From Aliiroseovarius sediminilitoris (GTDB lineage: Bacteria; Pseudomonadota; Alphaproteobacteria; Rhodobacterales; Rhodobacteraceae), in contig NZ_FOJB01000001.1 in NCBI RefSeq assembly GCF_900109955.1, positions 2,108,001 through 2,172,000 on the forward strand: a DNA stretch of 64,000 nt, given 5' to 3'. Positions within the stretch are counted from its first letter, which is position 1; each line of letters opens with the position of its first letter. The translations under genes and the position numbers were made by a program. Of this stretch, positions 56,101 through 63,978 are shown in pieces. The notes under the pieces are model-generated. The model saw nothing but the letters and a program-made list of their open reading frames with translations, was not told where the DNA came from and did not search any database.

Positions 56101-56953
56101 TCAGGAAGATCAGGCGGAAAGCCAGGCTTTCCTGGGACAAGCTTTCATCGGCGCGCTTGGCCTGATGTTCATCATTCTGCTGGCACAGTTCAACAGCTTC
56201 TACAACGCGGTGCTGGTGCTGCTGGCGGTGGTTCTGTCCACCACCGGCGTGCTGATCGGGATGATGGTCATGCAACAACCCTTCTCGATCATCATGACCG
56301 GCACCGGGATCGTGGCACTGGCGGGGATCGTGGTGAACAATAACATTGTTCTGATCGACACCTATCAGGATTACGCCCGCTATATGCCGAAGATCGAGGC
56401 GATCACCCGCACCGCCGAGGCGCGCATCCGCCCGGTTCTCTTGACCACGATCACCACGATGGCCGGCCTGGCGCCAATGATGCTTGGCCTGTCGCTGGAT
56501 TTCTTCAACGGTGGCTATTCTTTGGATGCCCCCACGGCACTTTGGTGGAAACAGTTGGCAACGGCTGTGGTGTTCGGGCTTGGCATTGCAACGGTGCTGA
56601 CGCTGGTGTTCACGCCCTCCATGCTGGCGCTGCGGATCTGGATATCGGCAGGCGCCTATCGGTCTGCCAATGGCTTGCGCGCGCTGGCGCGCCGCTCGGG
56701 GCAAACCGCCCGCGATGTTGCACTTGATAAGGCTGCGCGCAAGACGACCTTGCACGATCTGATTTGGGATCAACCGACGGATCGGGACGGCGATCTGCCA
56801 GACAGCGGGGACATGTCGCCCAATGTCGAGGACATCAAGCGAATGCATGGTCTCCAAGCCACGTCCTCGGCTGTTGCGCCCGAACCCGCTCCTTTGTCAG
56901 ACCCGGACGCGGCGGAGGAAAACCGGTCAGGCGGAAAGGATGCCGCCGAATAA
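53150..56953 (+). CDS. RND-type efflux permease, extended
   Basis: This 1267-aa proton-driven pump is of the AcrB/hydrophobe-RND family. TM4-like GLILAVGMLVDGAIVVVEYA carries the proton-relay Asp pair; VSIAL and the C half VLTLVFTPSML follow. Usual length is about 1020-1050. Here two extra hydrophobic segments (about residues 505-570, around LRVLLVLPSLYVLLLSGF and GAVMFLLGASATSITLG) and a hydrophilic tail of about 100 residues are added. It is coupled to the adaptor; no TolC-type gene is nearby. Substrate unknown. Confidence 0.93.
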   Translation: MIGIIDWAADRARMVIAFVILSVLSGAIAYVSLPKEGEPDIEIPALFVSVPFPGISAADAEQLLLRPMETELADIDGLKTMSGTAAEGYAGVALEFEFGWNKTNVMADVRDAMNSAEGKFPQGFDSYSVNEINFSEFPIIIVNLTGKVPERTLVRLARELQDELEGLDAVLEASLTGYRDEMLEVEIDPLKLEAYNVTAGELIQVVQNNNQLIAAGDIKTPTGSTAVKIPSSFDEVQDVYDLPVKVNDDSVVTLGDLATIRLTFEDREGTARFNGDTTVALQVVKRKGYNLIDTAAEVRGLVDETRKSWPTELQQAVKIGTSNDQSYVVDSMVRQLEGSVITAIALVMIVVLGALGTRPALLVGFAIPTSFLLTFALFGALGVTVSNIVMFGLILAVGMLVDGAIVVVEYADKKITEGVGPMAAYTAAAKRMFWPIVSSTATTLCAFLPMLFWPGIPGEFMGWLPKTLIFVLMASLLVALIYLPVVGGVSGRISRTIGFLSDALRGLPVWLRVLLVLPSLYVLLLSGFQLLNPGYLFGGVPPFKGAMAVLPGAVMFLLGASATSITLGSLSWHREARRIQGGYRRTWFGHLIHFISGNPIMPLVSIALVIGFVVSTFMMYGRNNLGVEFFADSEPEQAIVYVRARGNLSLEEQDAMVKQAEEIALSTKGIETVFAFAGSGGLNQNTGGAMGPRDSIGQLQIELVAWVDRPSIEQDAPLFGLIPFTTTEIDPEFDGDAVMARLEERLATLPGIRTEVLNLNRGPASAKPVHLRLKGDDWDALEQAATMAINQFAATPGLTAIEDTLPLPGIDWQIEVDVEEAGRYGTDVATVGGMVQLVTNGILLDTMRVDSSDEEIEIRVRLPQKDRVLSTLDGLKIRTATGLVPMSNFVTRKPVPSLAQIDRVDQSRYYDVKAGVQDGLIRLTDPDGAEEYVTSAEADRIMATEDGADLTRTPVTPSDRIAALTTWIDGADLPAGVSYEWTGDQEDQAESQAFLGQAFIGALGLMFIILLAQFNSFYNAVLVLLAVVLSTTGVLIGMMVMQQPFSIIMTGTGIVALAGIVVNNNIVLIDTYQDYARYMPKIEAITRTAEARIRPVLLTTITTMAGLAPMMLGLSLDFFNGGYSLDAPTALWWKQLATAVVFGLGIATVLTLVFTPSMLALRIWISAGAYRSANGLRALARRSGQTARDVALDKAARKTTLHDLIWDQPTDRDGDLPDSGDMSPNVEDIKRMHGLQATSSAVAPEPAPLSDPDAAEENRSGGKDAAE

Positions 56954-56991
56954 TCGCGGTATGATCCAGTCAGGCCGTCGCTGGCTCGTTA

Positions 56992-58854
56992 TCACTCGGC
57001 CAGTTTCAGATGGCCTGAAGCGGGCATCTGGTCAGGGGTATCTTCCTGTGCGGCCTCGCTGGCTTGACGTGCCCACATCGCGGAATAGCGTCCGTCTTTT
57101 TCCAGCAAGGCGTCATGGCCGCCACGCTCAACCACTTCGCCCGCTTCCAGCACGATGATCTCATCCGCATCGACAATCGTGGACAGGCGGTGCGCGATGG
57201 TGATCACGGTGCGCCCCTCGCCCATCTCGCGCAGGCTTTCCTGAATGTCCCGCTCGGTTTGTGTGTCCAGTGCCGATGTCGCTTCGTCCAACAGCAGGAT
57301 CGGCGGATTCTTCAAAAGCGTGCGCGCGATGCCCACCCTCTGCTTTTCCCCGCCCGACAGTTTCAACCCACGTTCTCCCACCTGTGTCTTGTAGCCGTCA
57401 GGCAAGCTCATGATGAAATCATGTATTCTCGCGGCCTTCGCGGCACCTTCGACCTCTTCCCGGCTGGCGTCGGGGCGACCATAGGCGATGTTGTAGTAAA
57501 CGCTGTCATTGAACAGAACCGTGTCCTGCGGCACCACGCCGATGACGCCATGCAGGCTGTCTTGCGTCACATCGCGCACATCCTGCCCGTCGATCTTCAG
57601 GCTGCCACCACTGACGTCATAAAACCGGAACAACAACCGCCCGATGGTGGACTTGCCAGACCCGGAGGGGCCGACAATCGCAACCGTCTTGCCTGCCGGA
57701 ACGTCAATTGACACGCCCTTCAGGATCGGGCGCTTCGCGTCGTAGCCGAAGCGCAAATCATCAAACTTCAACGCACCGCCAGTGATCTTGATGTCCGGGG
57801 CGCCGGGTTTGTCCGTCACTTCGGCGGGCTGTTCAAGCAAGTCAAACATCTCGCCCATATCGACAAGCGATTGGCGGATTTCACGATAAACCGTGCCGAG
57901 GAAGTTCAAAGGCAAGGTGATCTGGATCATATAGGCGTTGACCATGACGAAATCGCCGACCGTCAGGTCGCCCGCCTGCACACCAATGGCGGCCAGCACC
58001 ATGACGCCCACCAGACCCAGCGTGATCAAAAGAACCTGTCCAAAATTCAGAAAGGCCAGTGAATACGAAGTCTTGAGCGCGGCGACTTCATATCCCGCCA
58101 TGGCCACGTCATACCGTTCGGCTTCGCGCTTCTCGGCCCCGAAATATTTGACCGTCTCGAAATTCAGCAGGCTGTCGATGGCCTTTTGGTTGGCGTCGGT
58201 GTCCTGATCGTTCATTTCCTTGCGGATACGCACACGCCATTCGGTCACTTTGAAAGTGAACCAGACATAGGCACCGATGGTCCCAACCACGACGGCCAGA
58301 TACCAGACATCAAACACGAAAAAGAGGATGGCCGAGATCAGCGCAAGCTCCAGCACCAACGGTCCCATCGAAAACAGCATGAAGCGCAAAAGGAATTCGA
58401 CCCCCTTCACGCCACGTTCGATGATCCGCGACAGACCACCTGTCTTGCGGGTGATGTGATAGCGCATCGACAGACGGTGAATGTGAGTGAACGTCTCCAG
58501 CGCCAGTTGACGCAGGGCGCGCTGTCCCACGCGGGCGAACACCGCGTCGCGCAACTGTTGAAACCCGCTGGTCATGATCCGTGCCATGCCATAGGCCAGC
58601 GTCAAACCGATTGCGCCCATCGCCAGCGCCCAGGCTTCCCCGGTCGCCTCGCCGCTCAGCACATCAACCGCGCCCTTGTACAGAAAGGGCGTCAGGACCG
58701 AGATCACTTTGGACGCCAGAAGCATCACCAGCGCGATCACCACGCGCCGTTTCACCCACGGTTTGTCCTCTGGCCACAAATATGGGGCGACACGTTTGAT
58801 CGTGCGCCAGCCATTCTTCGGCGCTTCGGTCGAGGTGATACGGGAGGGGGCCAT
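56992..58854 (-). CDS. Atm1-type ABC exporter (permease plus ATPase)
   Basis: This 620-aa half-transporter has six membrane segments (about residues 35-310) and a C-terminal ATPase with Walker A VGPSGSGKSTIGRLLF, signature LSGGEKQRVGIARTL and Walker B ILLLDEATSALD. The intramembrane region HRLSMRYHITRKTGGLSRIIERG and the LLNFETVKYFGAE stretch are typical of Atm1/HMT1, which export glutathione conjugates, including metal-glutathione complexes. It is divergent from an ArsR-type regulator 91 bp away, which supports a metal-related role (inferred). Confidence 0.92.
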   Translation of the reverse strand: MAPSRITSTEAPKNGWRTIKRVAPYLWPEDKPWVKRRVVIALVMLLASKVISVLTPFLYKGAVDVLSGEATGEAWALAMGAIGLTLAYGMARIMTSGFQQLRDAVFARVGQRALRQLALETFTHIHRLSMRYHITRKTGGLSRIIERGVKGVEFLLRFMLFSMGPLVLELALISAILFFVFDVWYLAVVVGTIGAYVWFTFKVTEWRVRIRKEMNDQDTDANQKAIDSLLNFETVKYFGAEKREAERYDVAMAGYEVAALKTSYSLAFLNFGQVLLITLGLVGVMVLAAIGVQAGDLTVGDFVMVNAYMIQITLPLNFLGTVYREIRQSLVDMGEMFDLLEQPAEVTDKPGAPDIKITGGALKFDDLRFGYDAKRPILKGVSIDVPAGKTVAIVGPSGSGKSTIGRLLFRFYDVSGGSLKIDGQDVRDVTQDSLHGVIGVVPQDTVLFNDSVYYNIAYGRPDASREEVEGAAKAARIHDFIMSLPDGYKTQVGERGLKLSGGEKQRVGIARTLLKNPPILLLDEATSALDTQTERDIQESLREMGEGRTVITIAHRLSTIVDADEIIVLEAGEVVERGGHDALLEKDGRYSAMWARQASEAAQEDTPDQMPASGHLKLAE

Positions 58855-58917
58855 GCGATACCTTATCTTGGCGGGCGATGTCTTATCTGCGCGGTGGGAT
58901 CAGACAGCGCTTGTATC

Positions 58918-58945
58918 ATTTCAATATTTCACCGATATTTGAAAT
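58918..58945. promoter_or_regulatory. Dyad operator candidate directly upstream of the arsR start
   Basis: ATTTCAATAT (58918-58927) and ATATTTGAAAT (58935-58945) form an AT-rich inverted repeat with one extra T, 7 bp apart, ending immediately before the ArsR ATG. ArsR-family operators are similar AT-rich dyads. The site lies between the divergent atm1-type and arsR genes, so autoregulation and control of the exporter are plausible. Confidence 0.6.
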
Positions 58946-59326
58946 ATGAAGCAGAGTCGAGTCCTCAGATCCCTGTCAGCCATGGCACATGACACACGTT
59001 TGGAAATCGTGCGCCTGCTTGTGCCCCTTGGCAAAGATGGGTTGGCCGCGGGCGCCATTGCCGAAGCGCTTGGTGTATCAGCATCAGGCCTGTCGTTCCA
59101 CTTGTCCCAATTGGAAGCCGCAGGACTTGTAACATCACGCAAAGCATCGCGCCATGTCATCTATGCCGCGGACTGCAAGGCCCTTGGCGGTGTCATCGCC
59201 TATTTGCTGAACGATTGCTGCGCGCGCGATCCGGATATCTGTGCCTGCACTGACACCACCGAAGGAGTGTCAACGCTGTCCAAAGGCGGTACAGATCACT
59301 CCGGATCGGGGATCGCGAAAACCTGA
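58946..59326 (+). CDS. ArsR/SmtB-family metalloregulator with C-terminal cysteine cluster
   Basis: This 126-aa winged-helix repressor has MAHDTRLEIVRLLVPLG, the recognition helix VSASGLSFHLSQLEAAGLV and ASRHVIYAADC. C-terminal cysteines Cys91, Cys92, Cys99 and Cys101 (NDCCARDPDICAC) resemble thiolate sensor sites of As/Sb-responsive ArsR proteins. No Shine-Dalgarno is present before the ATG because the dyad abuts it; the mRNA may be leaderless. No ars operon follows; the neighbour is the divergent Atm1-type exporter. The 3' end overlaps the LysM gene by 31 bp. Confidence 0.9.
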   Translation: MKQSRVLRSLSAMAHDTRLEIVRLLVPLGKDGLAAGAIAEALGVSASGLSFHLSQLEAAGLVTSRKASRHVIYAADCKALGGVIAYLLNDCCARDPDICACTDTTEGVSTLSKGGTDHSGSGIAKT

Positions 59327-60474
59327 CCGGGATAGATCAGGTCCGGGTCGCGGATCTGTTCGCGATTGGCGGCAAAGACGCGCACATAAAGCGGCCCTTC
59401 CCCAAGATGTTCGCGCGCGATCGCCCAAAGTGTTGACCCGGGTTGCACCGTCACCGCCTCGACACGTGCTTTGGGGGTTTCAGGGTCCGCATTCGCCACG
59501 GCAGCCAATTGGGTGGGTTCTTCGCGTTTGAACGGTGTCTCGGTGCGCGATGTGACGGATCCGTCCTCGGCCAGTTCATCCACACGCAGAGTATAGACCC
59601 CGCTGTCCACTTCTGGCAAAGGCACGCGCCATTGGCCGCTTTCCGTTACCTCGCCGATCTCGATCGGTTTGTTGTCCAGATAGACACGCAGGTTGGCACC
59701 ACTTTGCCCGCGACCCGACAAGGCAACGTCGCCGGTTTCGTCATAGGTAATTGCGTCAATGACGATATTGTCGACTGCGGGAAGACCCGCGCCATCCTGC
59801 AACACTGCGATACCCTCGTCATCCGCCAGCAGAACTTGCGGGGCGGCGACCGTGGCGTCAGGCGTTTCCGGGCTTGAGGTATCTGTTTCAGCCATGGCAG
59901 GCGTATCGCCGCCATCTGGTGTTTCAGCGACCGGCTCGGGGGTCGGGGCAGGCGTGGTTGGGGCGATCAGAACGGTCTGCGGGCTTTCGCTGTTCTCAAC
60001 AACCTTGCCGCTTTCATCCAGTGTGGAAAAGCCCAGTGCACCTGGGGTTTCGACGGGAATGTCCAGCAGGGCCACAAAGTTTCCATCGCTGCCCACTTCG
60101 ACATCCTCAAGCGGTGCGCCATCCAGCGTCAATTGAATGGTGCTTCCGGGTTCGGCATGGCCAGCGACCACGGCACTGCCATCCGGGTCCACGCGGACAA
60201 CGTCGAAACCCGGCGCTGAACCGGGCGAGGTCGGCACCTCTGCCGCCCCGTCTGCGACATCCTCGGACGCAGGCGAAGCAACATCTGCCTTCGGGTTGTC
60301 CGCTGCCGGGGTATCCGTCGGCGGTGCAGAAGTTTCTGCAACCGGATCAGGTGAAACAGGTGACGGTTGCTGCGCCCAGAAATACCACGCCACACCAATC
60401 GCAACCGCAAGAACGGCTCCTGCCGCCACCTTAAGCCCGGTTGCCTTGTCAGCGTTGCCTGTTTCTGTTGTCAT
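59296..60474 (-). CDS. LysM peptidoglycan-binding membrane protein
   Basis: This 392-aa protein has one N-terminal membrane segment (GLKVAAGAVLAVAIGVAWYFW), a long Pro/Thr/Asp-rich acidic stretch (about 40-110) interleaved with two Ig-like beta domains (VVAGHAEPGSTIQLTLDG and VALSGRGQSGANLRVYLDN), then a C-terminal LysM (about 335-391; VQPGSTLWAIAREHLG, LIYPGQVFAIP). The layout suggests an envelope spacer protein bound to peptidoglycan. Function is unknown. It overlaps the arsR tail convergently. Confidence 0.88.
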   Translation of the reverse strand: MTTETGNADKATGLKVAAGAVLAVAIGVAWYFWAQQPSPVSPDPVAETSAPPTDTPAADNPKADVASPASEDVADGAAEVPTSPGSAPGFDVVRVDPDGSAVVAGHAEPGSTIQLTLDGAPLEDVEVGSDGNFVALLDIPVETPGALGFSTLDESGKVVENSESPQTVLIAPTTPAPTPEPVAETPDGGDTPAMAETDTSSPETPDATVAAPQVLLADDEGIAVLQDGAGLPAVDNIVIDAITYDETGDVALSGRGQSGANLRVYLDNKPIEIGEVTESGQWRVPLPEVDSGVYTLRVDELAEDGSVTSRTETPFKREEPTQLAAVANADPETPKARVEAVTVQPGSTLWAIAREHLGEGPLYVRVFAANREQIRDPDLIYPGQVFAIPDPE

Positions 60475-60583
60475 TTGCGTCCCCTGTCGGCCGATCTTTA
60501 AGCCGCACCTGCTTGTTGAACAGTAGCAATCCCGCTAACACCGGTCAAAAGATCATTCAGGCGGCAACGAATTGGGGACATCC

Positions 60584-61141
60584 ATGACACAGCACACAGC
60601 ATCGGTTTGCGTCTACTGCGGCTCGCGGTTTGGCACGGACCCGGCCTTTCGCGAAGCCGCAACGGCGCTTGGCACTGCATTGGCGGGCAACGGATGGCGG
60701 CTGGTCTATGGGGCTGGGGATGTGGGGTTGATGGGAACAGTGGCCATCGCGGCGCAGGCCGAAGGCGCGCAGACCTTTGGCGTCATCCCCCAGCATCTGA
60801 TGAAATGGGAGGTGGGCAAACGCGACCTGACCACCTTCATCGTGACCGAAAATATGCACGAGCGAAAAAAGGTCATGTTCATGAACTCCGATGCCGTGGT
60901 GGTATTGCCGGGTGGTGCGGGGTCACTGGACGAATTCTTCGAGGTGTTGACATGGCGCCAACTGGGCCTACATGCCAAGCCCATCCTGCTTTTGAACGTC
61001 AACGGTTTCTGGGATCCGTTGGTCGCGCTGTTGGACCATGTAATCAATCAGGGGTTCGCCGAAGGCACCCTGCGCGACTTCGTGACCGTCGTTACCGATG
61101 TGGATCAGGCGATCACAGCCCTGCGCGACGCCCTGTCATGA
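60584..61141 (+). CDS. LOG-family (TIGR00730) Rossmann protein, possible cytokinin-riboside monophosphate phosphoribohydrolase
   Basis: This 185-aa protein has VCVYCGSRFGTDPAF at the N terminus, LVYGAGDVGLMG and the family motif PGGAGSLDEFFEVLTWRQLG. LOG proteins hydrolyse nucleoside 5'-monophosphates, releasing the base. ATG 60584 (MTQHTASVCVYCG) is preferred to the TTG four codons upstream. The 3' end overlaps rarD by 37 bp on the other strand. Physiological substrate is unknown here. Confidence 0.93.
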   Translation: MTQHTASVCVYCGSRFGTDPAFREAATALGTALAGNGWRLVYGAGDVGLMGTVAIAAQAEGAQTFGVIPQHLMKWEVGKRDLTTFIVTENMHERKKVMFMNSDAVVVLPGGAGSLDEFFEVLTWRQLGLHAKPILLLNVNGFWDPLVALLDHVINQGFAEGTLRDFVTVVTDVDQAITALRDALS

Positions 61142-62019
61142 CGATATACCTCGGCTGAATAGATCGCGAGCGCCAGCCAGATCAGCGGAAAGGCAATCAT
61201 GTGCCAGACCGTGATCGTCTCGCCCAGCACCACGACCGCGCCGGTGAACTGAAGACTGGGGTTCAGATATTGCACCAACCCCACCGTGGACAGCGCCAAA
61301 CGGCGTGAGGCATAGCTGAACAACACCAGCGGTACAGCCGTGATCAGGCCCGAGACCACAAGCAGAACACTGTCCCACCAATCGGTGCCGAACACGCCAC
61401 CCGTGCGCCCAACGATCCCCTGCCAACCGGCAAAATGGGTGCCCAGCAGCCAGATTATGGCAACGGGGGCCAATATCAGCACCTCGGCCGTCACAGACAC
61501 AATGGGGCCAGATGTCATGGTCTTTTTGATCACACCATAGATCGCGAAGGTGCCCCCCAGCAGCAACGAGAGCCAAGGCGCGACGCCAAGACCCAGGGTC
61601 AGCGTCAACACCGCCGTCGTCGCCAAGGCCAACGCTATGGCCTTGCCTCTGGTTATCACTTCACCAAACAAGACACGACCAAGGACCACCATGGCGAGGG
61701 GAAAGATGAAATAGCCAAGACTGGCCTCTACCACCATACCGATTTGAACCGACAGGATGAACCCGCCCCAATTGACCGATATCACAAGCGCTGCGAGGGC
61801 AACCAGCAGTGCCGACTGTCCGCGAAACAACGCAGGCAGATGCCCAAGGCGCCCTTGCACAGCCAATAACAGACCGAACATCGCCAATGACCAAAGCGTT
61901 CGGTGGCTAAGCACCTCCAATGGTGGCACGTGTTCCAGAAGCTTATAATACAGCGGCGACAAGCCCCAAACGGTGCAGGCGACTATGATCGCCGCGATCC
62001 CTTTCCTGGTCTCACTCAT
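61105..62019 (-). CDS. rarD: RarD-type EamA-family transporter
   Basis: This 304-aa protein has about ten hydrophobic segments. It starts with KGIAAIIVACTVWGLSPLYYKLLEHVP and has LEVLSHRTLWSLAMFGLLL, both typical of RarD. Later FSYASRRLALSTVGLVQYLNPSLQF is also typical. Start ATG 62019 (MSETRKG) is preferred over the longer frame to 62076, which runs into the sodB terminator region. Substrate is unknown. Confidence 0.92.
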   Translation of the reverse strand: MSETRKGIAAIIVACTVWGLSPLYYKLLEHVPPLEVLSHRTLWSLAMFGLLLAVQGRLGHLPALFRGQSALLVALAALVISVNWGGFILSVQIGMVVEASLGYFIFPLAMVVLGRVLFGEVITRGKAIALALATTAVLTLTLGLGVAPWLSLLLGGTFAIYGVIKKTMTSGPIVSVTAEVLILAPVAIIWLLGTHFAGWQGIVGRTGGVFGTDWWDSVLLVVSGLITAVPLVLFSYASRRLALSTVGLVQYLNPSLQFTGAVVVLGETITVWHMIAFPLIWLALAIYSAEVYRHDRASRRAVIA

Positions 62020-62059
62020 CGCGTGTGCTCCGGCTGCTGACCGATAAGTCTTGGCACAG

Positions 62060-62087
62060 AAAAAGCGGCCACCCAAGGGGCGACCGC
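62060..62087 (-). terminator. Intrinsic terminator after sodB
   Basis: On the minus strand GCGGTCGCC pairs with GGTGGCCGC (with two G-U pairs), loop CCTTG, followed by TTTTT. It is 56 bp past the sodB stop, toward rarD. Confidence 0.85.
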
Positions 62088-62142
62088 CATGATGTTTCGT
62101 GATGCGTCCGGCAACAGAAACGTTGCCGCAGACCGGTCCGGA

Positions 62143-62742
62143 TTACAGGCGCGACGCCACGTTTTCCCAGTTCACGAGGTTGTTCAGGAAGTTGTCCAGA
62201 TAGGCGGGGCGCTTGTTGCGGAAGTCGATGTAATAGGAATGCTCCCACACATCGCAGCCCAGCAGCGCGGTCTGACCGAAGCACAGCGGGTTCACGCCGT
62301 TTTCGGTCTTGGTGACTTTCAGAGCGCCATCCGTGTCTTTCACCAGCCAGGCCCAACCCGAACCGAACTGGCCCGCACCCGCGGCGGCAAATTGCGATTT
62401 GAACTCGTCAACCGAGCCGAAACTGTCATTGATCGCCTTCTCAAGCTCGCCCGGCATCGCGGTCTTGCCCGGCCCCATCATCTCCCAGAATTGGTTGTGG
62501 TTCCAAAGCTGGCTGATGTTGTTGAAAATGCCGTTTTGCGCGACGGCCGATTTGTCATAGGTGCCGGTGATGATATCTTCCAGCGACTTGCCGTCCCACT
62601 CGGTCCCGGCGATCAGCTTGTTGCCATTGTCCACATAGGCCTTGTGGTGCAGGTCGTGGTGATATTCCAGCGTTTCCGCTGACATACCGAAATCGGCCAG
62701 CGCGTCGTGTGCGTAAGGAAGATCGGGAAGTTCAAAAGCCAT
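62143..62742 (-). CDS. sodB: Superoxide dismutase, Fe-type
   Basis: This 199-aa enzyme dismutates superoxide in the cytoplasm. Metal ligands are the first His of YHHDLHHKAYVDN, the His in LWNHNQFWEMM, and Asp/His in LLGCDVWEHSYYIDFRNKRP. The FGSGWAWLV and GCDVWEHSYYID pattern favours iron, though Fe/Mn cambialism is possible. ATG 62742 (MAFELPDLPYAHDAL) is the family start. A terminator follows. Confidence 0.96.
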   Translation of the reverse strand: MAFELPDLPYAHDALADFGMSAETLEYHHDLHHKAYVDNGNKLIAGTEWDGKSLEDIITGTYDKSAVAQNGIFNNISQLWNHNQFWEMMGPGKTAMPGELEKAINDSFGSVDEFKSQFAAAGAGQFGSGWAWLVKDTDGALKVTKTENGVNPLCFGQTALLGCDVWEHSYYIDFRNKRPAYLDNFLNNLVNWENVASRL

Positions 62743-62844
62743 ATCTAGCCCCCTGTTCATGCGTGTTTCCGTTACAACCTAGATGGGGTAGCGGACGGGG
62801 GAAGGTCAAGGGGCAAGGCGGAATTCCACCCAGCCCCCGGACTG

Positions 62845-63264
62845 TTATTTCACCGTGCATTTGCCTTTGGCGCGAAATGTGTTGCGATAGCCGACCGGCT
62901 TCATCGAAGCGATGGCAGTACCTGTTGCCTTCTGATAGGTCAGGCGAAAGACAAGTCTGGCGATCTGGCTTGCCGATCGCTGCGAAACATCACCTTTGAT
63001 TTGTTCCAAAGTCCACGTGTATGTGATCCGCTTGGCATTTTCGGTTTCAACCTGCGCGGCGATGGGTTTGCCAATCGTGTTCTGGATAAGCCCGTCAATC
63101 ACACTGATCTTGCCGTTGTCGTCGGTGACAATGATGTGCGGGGGAATGCCTTTGTTGTCGCCGGACCCGGCTTCGTCAACCTTACAATCATAGGTTTTCG
63201 CAAATCCCGGCGCTGCGACCCCTATTGTTGCAACGCAAGCAACAATCGCCATATACTTTGTCAT
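62845..63264 (-). CDS. Small exported protein of unknown function
   Basis: This 139-aa protein has an N-terminal signal peptide (MTKYMAIVACVATIGVAAPGFA, cleavage near AFA/KT type site). The mature part has two Cys (KTYDCKVDEAG and KGKCTVK at the end) likely forming a disulphide, and beta-rich stretches (HIIVTDDNGKISVIDG, RLVFRLTYQKATG). No family is recognised. It stands alone between sodB and the sox operon end. Confidence 0.7.
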   Translation of the reverse strand: MTKYMAIVACVATIGVAAPGFAKTYDCKVDEAGSGDNKGIPPHIIVTDDNGKISVIDGLIQNTIGKPIAAQVETENAKRITYTWTLEQIKGDVSQRSASQIARLVFRLTYQKATGTAIASMKPVGYRNTFRAKGKCTVK

Positions 63265-63371
63265 ATTTTCATACCCTTACACTTACTTCTTCGCGCAGCG
63301 GAATATCGGTGCAGGTCAGGGGTGACAACCTCATTGGTTGAGGCTGCGATGAGTTTTCTCTACTTATCATA

Positions 63372-63403
63372 ACGTCACCCCGGATCGCGATCCGAAATGA
63401 CGT
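63372..63403 (-). terminator. Strand-specific long hairpin after soxG
   Basis: ACGTCA-NNN-CGGATCGCGATCCG-NNN-TGACGT is a 32-bp nested inverted repeat. In minus-strand RNA the two 3-nt spacers are UUU and GGG, which pair as wobbles, giving a continuous 16-bp stem-like hairpin. In plus-strand RNA they are CCC and AAA and do not pair. It lies 18 bp after the soxG stop; no U-run follows, so it may protect the mRNA end or act with Rho. Confidence 0.55.
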
Positions 63404-63420
63404 ATCCCCGACGGATCAGC

Positions 63421-63978
63421 CTAGCTGAACACCTCGCCCCCCGGCTTGGCCGCATCTTTCAACAGATCAAACGCGTATTGCGCAACCGAGCGGAAACAGA
63501 CCAGAACCGCAGTCTCGTCATCTTCCAGATAGAACGCGGCGGGGATCTGGGCGATGCGGGTGCGACGCAGCATGCCGGGCTGCATGAGCGAGGTATCGGC
63601 GGGGGTCAGTTTGGCGATCACTTCGCGACAAGCGGTCCCCTTCACGCGAAACACCGCGCGGGCGTCTGAGACATTGACCACCAGAGCATGCTCTTTTGCC
63701 AGCGCCCTGGTCGCGGCCTCAACCACTTTCGGGGCCTCAATGTGGTCGGTGATCAGCAAAAGCTCATCGGGAGACATCCAGCCAACACGGCCCTTTACGC
63801 CGTCGGTGATCTTGCCCTGCCCCGGAATGGCCGCGCCCGTGGCGGCTTTCACCGCCTTGGCAACACCTGTCGATGACAGGTCGCCACGCAGCGTGATCAT
63901 GCCGACCAATCCGGCCTCTTCAACCTTACAGTAGCCGTCAAAGGACGCGCCTTGAAGTGCCGACACAGCATCAGACAT
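63421..63978 (-). CDS. soxG: Sarcosine oxidase subunit gamma
   Basis: This 185-aa subunit belongs to the heterotetrameric sarcosine oxidase SoxBDAG, which oxidises sarcosine to glycine, formaldehyde and H2O2. Features are GRVGWMSPDELLLITD, LAKEHALVVNVSDARAVFRV and the C-terminal CFRSVAQYAFDLLKDAAKPGG. The ATG is within the overlap with the preceding (soxA) stop. The rest of the operon lies beyond the right edge. Confidence 0.9.
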   Translation of the reverse strand: MSDAVSALQGASFDGYCKVEEAGLVGMITLRGDLSSTGVAKAVKAATGAAIPGQGKITDGVKGRVGWMSPDELLLITDHIEAPKVVEAATRALAKEHALVVNVSDARAVFRVKGTACREVIAKLTPADTSLMQPGMLRRTRIAQIPAAFYLEDDETAVLVCFRSVAQYAFDLLKDAAKPGGEVFS

